Of a DNA stretch of 23,232 nucleotides, positions 16,905 through 23,232 are shown in pieces. The notes under the pieces are model-generated. The model made no database searches. It was not told the DNA's origin and worked only from the letters and a program-made list of their open reading frames with translations. The position numbers and the translations under genes are program-made. The DNA comes from Amoebophrya sp. AT5.2. Lineage: Eukaryota; Sar; Dinophyceae; Syndiniales; Amoebophryaceae. How positions within the stretch are numbered: position 1 is the first letter of the stretch; the number at the start of each line of letters is the position of its first letter. The stretch lies in contig RXOD01004382.1 of the NCBI GenBank assembly GCA_005223375.1, positions 1 to 23,232 on the forward strand, in the 5' to 3' direction.

Positions 16905-17317
16905 TCGCAGAAGATAAAGATGAAGACCATACTAGAACAATGACGCATGCCGTACCCGTACCCGTAGTTGTCATTGCGGTTGCGTTTGCAGCTCGTAGTG
17001 CTCTCAGGTGCGTGCCACGACGACCCGGGTAAGAAAATTGCGTTTGAGTGAACTCGTCTCGATCGCCGCTGCTTTCCTGAAGCCGATTAGTGACGACGTG
17101 CGCACGGCGACTACCCGCCTCCTCGCGATGTGGTCATAACGTGAAGAAATCGCATCCACCTCAAGCGTATATCCGTATGCCCCCTGTCCGCTGTGCAGTC
17201 TTTTGTTATGCCCCCTGTCCCGCTGTGCCGGCTGCCACGACAATGACCTCTTTGCATTGCTCACTTTAGCCGAAAAGCTGCGGCCACCTATTCGTGTTTG
17301 ACGGAGCTGCACACACC
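16905..17317. other. Spacer with a 31-bp-period direct repeat
   Basis: This 413-bp stretch has no supported gene. It includes the direct repeat listed at 17176-17228, and a pyrimidine-containing region near 17260-17290 just upstream of the next gene. Confidence 0.5.
17176..17228. repeat. Two-copy direct repeat, period 31 bp
   Basis: TATGCCCCCTGTCC followed by GCTGTGC occurs at 17176-17196 and 17207-17228; the second copy has one extra C. Confidence 0.85.
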
Positions 17318-19144
17318 ATGATCAGTATTTCACGAAGTAGCACCAAGACAATGCGTCTGCGTGTAGTGCGTCGTTGCATTTCTTTTGTCTGCGCACTTCT
17401 TGCCTGCGCTGCGGATCCCCCTCCTCCCGACGAGGATCCGCGCAACGACCGGTTTCGCGACAAGTACGAGTACTGCCAGGAGTGGACGGCGTCGATGGAC
17501 CAGGCTTTGTCGCTCAAGATCATGTCCCTCGAAAAGGAGGTGTACGAGGTACGAAAACTGCTGCACGACTTCGCGCTGATCGAGGAGGAGAAAAACCGCG
17601 AATACATGCAGACGCTCCACACGCACGCATCCAGCATCGAGGGCGTGCGACAGGGTATCTTCGACCGTCTCGAGCGCGAGCGACTGCCGTTCGCCTTGGA
17701 GCAAAAGTTGGCGGAACTCACTGCAAGCGCGTCAAGTTCTCACAGCGGCCTTGTTAGCTCTAGTACTGCACCAGCAGCAGCAGCCCCCAGACTCTGCCCC
17801 GCAGGCAGTTACCTGATGCGTCTGGGGAGCCAGTTTTCGTACTGTACGTCTGCGCGGTGGAACGAGGACGTAAACGTGAAAAACTACGGCCACGAGATCC
17901 TGGACTGCGACCATGCCCAGCGGTTGCCGAGTGGCTACGCGACCTACGTTTTCATTCGGAGCGGGTTCACCTCGATCGCCCAGTGCGTGCTACATGCGGT
18001 TTTGGTCGCCGGCCACATGGTGACGCTGCAGATCGCTGGCAACGACGAGCGCGTGCTGGCGAATCTGGATGCCCAGGTGCGGCTGAACGAGGGATCTGAG
18101 ATGCTAGGGGCGCTTGGGGCAGAGGAGGTGGGAGTCGGAGTGGGGAACCAAAGTTCTGAGCAGAAGCCGCGGTCGCTGCGGGACGCCCTGGCGGTCGTGA
18201 AAGACCAGCGGAGTGGCGGAGGGGAGGACGAGATCTTCACGGCCGGACGTAGCGGCCCAAGTACCGCCCAAGAGCGCGGAGGACATATTAACCGGCCGAA
18301 CTTGAACTGTACTCGACCGGGCGACGAAGTCGCGTTCGGAGCGGACGATTTCACAGCATCAACGGAGGGTAGAACGATCGAGGACAAGGCAGCACAAGCG
18401 ATTCGGGCGGGGAGACACCGCGAGGCGCTGGAGCACTTCGTATGGAACCCGACACAGTTCATCCAGGGGGAGGTCTTTGCGGCAGCACAATCGCGGTTGC
18501 ACGCGCCGCTCGGGCAGTCGCACGCACCTCCGACGTCGGAGACAACTACAAGCGAAAGCGAAAAGGAAAGCAAAGCCCCCGACGCCGCTTTCGTGTACCT
18601 CGTCCCGAGATTGCTTTACCTGCAGCACTTCGGCGACGCCCTGGCGCAGAAGTTCTTCCCGGTCCAGTGTCAGGAAGTTTTCCTGGACTCCTGCGACCCG
18701 CGTCCGCGGGCGCCGCTCGGCTACGTGCGGCAAATACGGCTGAAGCACAAGTGGAAATACTTCGAAAGAGGCGGGGGAGCGAGGAAAAATGGAGTAAATG
18801 CCACCTCAACTAGTACAGGACAACAAACAGAAACACGAACAGAAAGTAGAGAAAATGGAGGAGACAGCAAGAGGACGGCACACACAGCTGCGTCTGTACC
18901 TCGTCCGCTCACCGCGAGTATTCCGTTTCCGTCCCCAGAGGATTTTCACCTGGATGGAGTCCGTGCTGAGAACCTTTCTGGTGCCGCAGATGCAGAAGAT
19001 GACGACATCGCAGTGTTGTTTGCGGTCCACGGCGTTGGGTACAGCGTGTTTCCGACCCGGGAAGCCTTCGAGGCTCTGGTCCTCGAGCCGTGGACACGAA
19101 TCGACTTCGTGGCCTGGTGTCACGGCGGCTCTCTCGGAACGTGA
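17318..19144 (+). CDS. Secreted or membrane-anchored coiled-coil protein, family unknown
   Basis: 608 residues from the ATG at 17318; the ATG at 17351 (597 residues) gives a more typical signal peptide. The N-terminus has a basic region (MRLRVVRRC) then ISFVCALLACA and a Pro-rich stretch, so entry to the secretory pathway is likely. Next comes a charged helix, about 100 residues, with heptad-like Leu/Ile spacing (LSLKIMSLEKEVYEVRKLL), a probable coiled coil. A Cys-containing globular region follows (LCPAGSYLMRLG, YGHEILDCD, YATYVFIRSGF, GHMVTLQIAG), then an acidic low-complexity linker, a segment with VYLVPRLLYLQHFGDALAQ, and a C-terminal piece with VLFAVHGVGYSVF and WTRIDFVAWCHGG. I do not recognise a family. 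The stop codon sits in ACGTGAGAT, a strong-looking splice donor, so further exons downstream are possible. Confidence 0.65.
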   Translation: MISISRSSTKTMRLRVVRRCISFVCALLACAADPPPPDEDPRNDRFRDKYEYCQEWTASMDQALSLKIMSLEKEVYEVRKLLHDFALIEEEKNREYMQTLHTHASSIEGVRQGIFDRLERERLPFALEQKLAELTASASSSHSGLVSSSTAPAAAAPRLCPAGSYLMRLGSQFSYCTSARWNEDVNVKNYGHEILDCDHAQRLPSGYATYVFIRSGFTSIAQCVLHAVLVAGHMVTLQIAGNDERVLANLDAQVRLNEGSEMLGALGAEEVGVGVGNQSSEQKPRSLRDALAVVKDQRSGGGEDEIFTAGRSGPSTAQERGGHINRPNLNCTRPGDEVAFGADDFTASTEGRTIEDKAAQAIRAGRHREALEHFVWNPTQFIQGEVFAAAQSRLHAPLGQSHAPPTSETTTSESEKESKAPDAAFVYLVPRLLYLQHFGDALAQKFFPVQCQEVFLDSCDPRPRAPLGYVRQIRLKHKWKYFERGGGARKNGVNATSTSTGQQTETRTESRENGGDSKRTAHTAASVPRPLTASIPFPSPEDFHLDGVRAENLSGAADAEDDDIAVLFAVHGVGYSVFPTREAFEALVLEPWTRIDFVAWCHGGSLGT

Positions 19145-20172
19145 GATCCGATGCAAGCGAAATTGGGAACGCGGGAGCGGAGGCGCTAGGCAGTCGCGCT
19201 GCGTCGCCATCAAACCAATGCAAATCTAGCGAGCACGCATCCAACATTCCCATTGACACGGCGATGATGTCTGCCTTTGCGCGGACACAATTAGTGAGAG
19301 GCAAAAGAAGTTTTATCTTTGGATTTTTCGGATTGCAGCGCTCCCGAACGTCGTGGATCCATTTCGATTTGAGGAGGTTTATGGCTCGTTGTGCCTCTCC
19401 TGTGCGTCGTTGAGACTTGAATCGTGTGCATGTTCTTGTGCGGATCGTTGAACGGATCATCCCATGGCGGATGTATTCCAGTGGCTTCTCGGATCCCATG
19501 TCAACTTGCAGCATCGAGAATGATTTCGTCGCTTCGGTTTTCCTGACGGGATTACTTAGCCTGCGATTGATGGTCTTCCTCCTCCATGCTGTTGGCAAAA
19601 GATTAACCGGGCAGCAACGGTTCGACGCACACGACACGATCTTCGTTTCCGATCACGAAAATGAAGATGAACTAAAATGGTCTGCTACACCAGATAGGTT
19701 CTGATAGTGAAACTGTGTGCGGCGCCATTCCTTTATGCTGTGTACTTATGTTTTTTCGAGGGTACTCGTATTCATTACTACTGCTGGTTCATGCTCGTTC
19801 ATCTGCTAGTACAAATACATAGAAGCACTCGCACGTCGTCGCCGACGGACGCCGACACGATCGTGATAGTTCGCCCAGATCCTGACCGGCAGAGCACTCG
19901 TGAGGTGATACTGCAGCAAGCGAGGTGTTTTGGTTTCGTGATTCAAGAGATAGGCAACGGAAACGCGGCAAACGCAAGAGGAGAAAAAATAGATCGCCAA
20001 GAATTGATAGGCACTTCGAACTGAAGCGCGGTTCTGTTACGATCATACCTCTTTCATGGTACCGGTCAGGACTGAACTCGAACTTGCTGTACGATTCTGG
20101 GTAGTCCGGCTGGACTTAGAATAAGTCGTACTTCGAAATTCGGTACAGCGACAACTCAAAGAAATAAAAATC
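19145..20172. other. 1-kb spacer before the DUF285 gene
   Basis: It contains several short + frames (19417-19704 with a hydrophobic stretch, and 19707-20024 lacking an ATG at its start), none with a recognisable pattern. If the gene at 17318 is spliced past its stop, one of these could be an additional exon; I cannot show it. Confidence 0.45.
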
Positions 20173-21423
20173 ATGGAGGTTCACGACCCGCACCCGCGGG
20201 ACGATTTTTTGCACTTCCGTCGGGAGATGGACGGAGAAGCGTTTGCGTTTGGTGCGGACATTCTAGCTGCAGTGTATGAAGACCGCGACGGGAAGCGTTT
20301 TATCGCGATGGAAAAGCTCAGGGCCGGAATTGCGCAGCATTGGCGAGAGATTGGCTGCGCAGAGCGGATACACAAGGAGCAGCTGCAGTTGCTCGCGACG
20401 CCTGCGGCTGCGCTACATATCCAGCAACTGGCAGCGAATTCCGCGGCTTCTGCAACGCCTGTCGACCCCGGCGATGAACTTCTAATAAAAGTGCCGCTAG
20501 ATGATGACGCATTGCTGCTTCCGCTGCAATATTTCGTGGCTGGAAGTGAGGCGTTCGAAGAAGTCGGGTTCTTCGTCAGATATTTCGAGCCGTTCACAAA
20601 TCGGGAAACGCTCGAAGATGCACTCCGGTGTATTTTGCTGAGTATGTGCCCAGGTGCACGAGAAACCGAACAAGAGGCGGCGAAAGAGCTGGAGAGGAAG
20701 CACGGCCCACTACGAATATGGGACGTCTCAGCTGTCGCGGACTTGTCCGCTCTTTTCTGGGCACTGAAGTTAGGAACTGAAGCAGTCGGCGAGCGCGACT
20801 TCTACGGGTTCTTGCGTCTCACTTTCAATCCTGACGTTTCCGGTTGGAAAACGACCGGCGTGGAGAAGATGAGCGAAATGTTCCGCGGGCTCACGGGCTT
20901 CTCGTGCGATCTGAGCGGGTGGGACGTTTCAGCCGTGAAGAGTATGGCCGGCATGTTTGCCCAATGTCGCAACTTCAGTGGGGATTCACTCGCTTGCTGG
21001 AATACCTCCAACTGCGAAGACATGAGCTACATGTTCGAGGATACCGGCCCCTTCACCCAGAGCCTATGCTGGGACTGCTCATCTTGCACGACGATGCACA
21101 GTATGTTTCAGGGTTGCGCCGGCTTCAACGCAGGAGCGCGAATAGACTTTCGGAATACAGGCGGCGTTCGCGTCGTCGAGAGGATGTTTACAAGCGTTGA
21201 CGAATTTCCCGAGTTCTCCTGTGTGTGCGAGTGGGACCTGACGAGCGTGATCGCTTTCGACGGGATGTTTTCCGGTTGTCTGTGGGTTGAAGGTGAGCCG
21301 GCTGCTGCAGAACAGTTTCTGGCTGCTGGGTGGTCCCGCCGCACCCTAGTCCAGGCACGTATTGTATACTCGATGGAGTCGGACACGGCATCTGATTCCT
21401 CTTCATCGCACAGCGAGGCTTAA
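20173..21423 (+). CDS. BspA-like DUF285 repeat protein
   Basis: 416 residues, intronless, ATG at 20173. Residues 183 to about 375 hold six or seven repeats of about 25 residues on the pattern (D/N).SGW.TS.V..M..MF: WDVSAVADLSALF, VSGWKTTGVEKMSEMF, LSGWDVSAVKSMAGMF, WNTSNCEDMSYMF, WDCSSCTTMHSMF, then weaker FRNTGGVRVVERMF and WDLTSVIAFDGMF. This is the DUF285 leucine-rich-like repeat found in bacterial surface proteins and widely in protists; it forms a solenoid usually used for binding. The first 180 residues are a separate helical and acidic region I do not recognise. No signal peptide or membrane helix is visible, so a cytosolic protein is the simplest reading. The C-terminus is Ser/Asp-rich. 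The repeat family is clear; the partner is unknown. Confidence 0.8.
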   Translation: MEVHDPHPRDDFLHFRREMDGEAFAFGADILAAVYEDRDGKRFIAMEKLRAGIAQHWREIGCAERIHKEQLQLLATPAAALHIQQLAANSAASATPVDPGDELLIKVPLDDDALLLPLQYFVAGSEAFEEVGFFVRYFEPFTNRETLEDALRCILLSMCPGARETEQEAAKELERKHGPLRIWDVSAVADLSALFWALKLGTEAVGERDFYGFLRLTFNPDVSGWKTTGVEKMSEMFRGLTGFSCDLSGWDVSAVKSMAGMFAQCRNFSGDSLACWNTSNCEDMSYMFEDTGPFTQSLCWDCSSCTTMHSMFQGCAGFNAGARIDFRNTGGVRVVERMFTSVDEFPEFSCVCEWDLTSVIAFDGMFSGCLWVEGEPAAAEQFLAAGWSRRTLVQARIVYSMESDTASDSSSSHSEA

Positions 21424-22203
21424 GAAAACTACTTACATCGCCCAGCGCTAGATAGAGTGGTATGATTATATTAATTGGGTAGACGTAAACGTATATCGCC
21501 ACCAACATGGGGAGTGGGCGTGGGGCACAATATTGAATATTTATAACGCATGGCAACGAACAAGGGATGCATGTTCGGTGGATCCGATTTCCATCTGCTT
21601 ACACTGACAGCATTGGTGGAGCCATACGTATTGTCGCCAGCTTTCACGACCATCTGTATCATGCTTCCACAAGAAGTGCTTTCAGTTTTGGATTACATCG
21701 CTCCCGAGCTCTTTTTCTCGATAGTTCTGGATCTGTCGAGCAGTAGCGAACTGAGGAGGCTCTTCGTCTCGTGTTGATCTGAGTCGTGTTCTATTCCAGT
21801 TCAAGAAGCAATACGATCATCGATCCGTAAGCGTCGTGTAACAGCAGGGTCGTGTACTTAGTCGGATCTCGATCTCAACAGGAGTTCGCGCCGCAATATC
21901 TGCAGGAGCCCCGCCAGGTCCAGCTGCATTTTAAGCTTTGTTCGTTAAGCAAAAATAAATTGCAGTGGAGCTGGTGGTCGTGAAGTCATCAGTGGTCTCG
22001 AATTACCAGAGACACTACCCGGAACACCAGGGGTGGAGCTCTTCGAAATATACAACAATGTTGAACATCAAAGACAATAAACAGACAGGAGAAGACATAC
22101 TTTATCTACTTCTGACTTACATACTTTCATCGGTAACACTTCGACTTCATTATGTGGTACTATACATAGTTGTACCTTCGTAAAAAAATTTTGTGATATC
22201 GAA
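21424..22203. other. AT-rich spacer before the methyltransferase gene
   Basis: This 780-bp stretch is more AT-rich than the flanking genes. A 75-codon frame with true ATG at 21550-21777 and a 72-codon frame at 21965-22183 have no recognisable pattern. I see no other feature. Confidence 0.5.
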
Positions 22204-23232
22204 ATGGCCACGACAGCGACACCGGGCGCGCCCTCCGGAACAAGTGTGCACGGTGAGCACACGACCAGCGCAGCATCCACGCCCGACACGACATCTACGG
22301 CCTCCGATGATCTTTTTCCTGAAGCCTGTCTCTACGGCGACGATCCGACTTTGAATGCGGAAACGCGCGCGTCGTGTGTGGTCTGCAGCATGTATTCCAC
22401 CCAATCTGACTGGCGCGCGCCCGGATTTACGTTCACGCTCGGACAGCACGAGTCAGCCACTTTCTCGATTCCGATGACGTTGTCTCCGTTGGCGGCTGGA
22501 AGCGGCTCCTCAATCGTAAACAATCCTGCTACAACATCCATCGCGACCTCCTCGTCTTCGAGCAGAGGAACAAATCGCGCTGGCAGTAAACGGGCACGAG
22601 CCACCGGTGATGCCGGCGAAAAGAATAGCAGCAACACGTCAAGCTCAAGAGCATCAACAAGCTCAAGCACAGGCCCAAAAAACGTCGTCGACATTCGAGT
22701 GTTTCAGGATCCGCGTGCGAACGCAAAACTTGGTATCACGGGTGGCCGCGTGTGGGACGCTGCGGTTGTCCTTGCGAAGCACTTCGAGCAGGAGTACCGG
22801 CTTCTGTCCCAGCAGGTGGTCGGCGCCGCGGTGACGACGCGGGCCAGCGCGGTTCGGTTGCTCGAGCTCGGTGCCGGCACGGGCTTGTGCGGCGTCGCGA
22901 GCGCGGCCGTGCTTCCGCGCGGAAGTCCGACGCCCGCCCCGGCACGCGGAGGTCCGGGAGGGCGTCGGCGAGATCGGGAGAACAATTCCTGCGTCGTGGT
23001 CACGGACCAGGCGGCGCACCTCGAGCTGCTGGAGAGGAACGTGGAACTGAACGCGGACGCGATCAAAAACGAAAACAAGTGCCGGCTGCTGGCGAAGGAA
23101 CTGGACTGGACGAGCGCGGAAATGCGCGCGCTGTTGGACGAAGCCAGGAAGTTTTCCCGAGGAACTGGTGCTGCGCCCGACGGACACTTGTTGGGGGAGC
23201 AGGCGCGCAAGGTGCTGCGGCGGCTGATGGGC
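22204..23232 (+). CDS. METTL21-type (Methyltransf_16) protein methyltransferase (3' partial)
   Basis: The frame from the ATG at 22204 is open for 343 codons to the window edge, so the C-terminus is missing. Known family members transfer methyl from S-adenosylmethionine to lysines of chaperones, elongation factors and similar proteins. The family signature is visible: GITGGRVWDAAVVLAKHFE near residue 177, motif I LLELGAGTGLCG near 219-230 (the cofactor-binding Gly loop), acidic post-I strand VVVTD near 264-268 with LELLERNVELN after it, and LDW near 300-302. The N-terminus is long: a Thr/Ser-rich start, then FTFTLGQ and FSIPM that may be the usual N-terminal strands, then about 60 residues of Ser-rich insertion before the catalytic domain. 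A 25-residue Pro/Gly/Arg insertion lies between motif I and post-I. The downstream D/E-x-x-Y/F motif should lie outside the window. Confidence 0.82.
   Translation, partial: MATTATPGAPSGTSVHGEHTTSAASTPDTTSTASDDLFPEACLYGDDPTLNAETRASCVVCSMYSTQSDWRAPGFTFTLGQHESATFSIPMTLSPLAAGSGSSIVNNPATTSIATSSSSSRGTNRAGSKRARATGDAGEKNSSNTSSSRASTSSSTGPKNVVDIRVFQDPRANAKLGITGGRVWDAAVVLAKHFEQEYRLLSQQVVGAAVTTRASAVRLLELGAGTGLCGVASAAVLPRGSPTPAPARGGPGGRRRDRENNSCVVVTDQAAHLELLERNVELNADAIKNENKCRLLAKELDWTSAEMRALLDEARKFSRGTGAAPDGHLLGEQARKVLRRLMG

Noticed and set aside
19707..20024. Plus-strand frame of 105 codons before the DUF285 gene
   Set aside because: Its start is GTG, the first ATG is about 28 codons in, and no conserved pattern is seen; kept only as a possible exon of the upstream gene.
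1..23232. CRISPR array, prophage, transposase or toxin-antitoxin module
   Set aside because: No regularly spaced repeats, no transposase motifs and no bacterial gene organisation were seen; the genes have eukaryotic introns.

Overview
The window looks like nuclear DNA of a unicellular eukaryote, most likely an alveolate of the dinoflagellate or syndinian kind. The reasons are: GT..AG introns of about 80-185 bp with AG|GT-rich junctions; a protein with two AP2-like domains of the type common in alveolates; a TPM-RING membrane protein; a BspA-like DUF285 repeat protein; very long disordered serine- and acid-rich stretches; and genes of which every one I trust lies on the + strand. Many compact genes in 23 kb argue against a large core-dinoflagellate genome and would suit a compact relative such as a parasitic syndinian. 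The lineage is an inference; no rRNA, tRNA or spliced-leader sequence was found to settle it.

Layout, left to right: (1) the 3' part of a huge intronless gene for a disordered protein with a ubiquitin-like N-terminal segment and degenerate ankyrin repeats at its C-terminus (3-4994); (2) a GDT1/TMEM165-family cation transporter with a large acidic loop (5811-7238); (3) a five-exon gene with two AP2-like domains and an acidic tail (7829-9459); (4) a two-exon TPM-domain plus split RING-H2 membrane protein (10963-13162); (5) a three-exon gene of unknown function with an N-myristoylation-like start (13802-14739); (6) an integrase-repeat-unit-like protein (15519-16904); (7) a secreted or membrane-anchored coiled-coil protein (17318-19144); (8) a DUF285 leucine-rich-like repeat protein (20173-21423); (9) the 5' part of a METTL21-type protein methyltransferase (22204-window end). 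Spacers are 0.4-1.5 kb and contain short tandem duplications but no recognisable mobile element.

These genes do not form an operon or an obvious shared pathway; the cluster reads as a co-oriented run of housekeeping and lineage-specific genes. The most notable features are intron edges carrying short direct repeats (AGGT, CAGGT, GGTAC, and an 11-bp repeat offset across one intron), a RING finger split by about 145 residues inside a TPM protein, a GDT1 homologue whose second signature motif has lost its aspartate, and a 195-codon open frame on the opposite strand in a spacer. I found no clear evidence of a defence system, CRISPR array or prophage.
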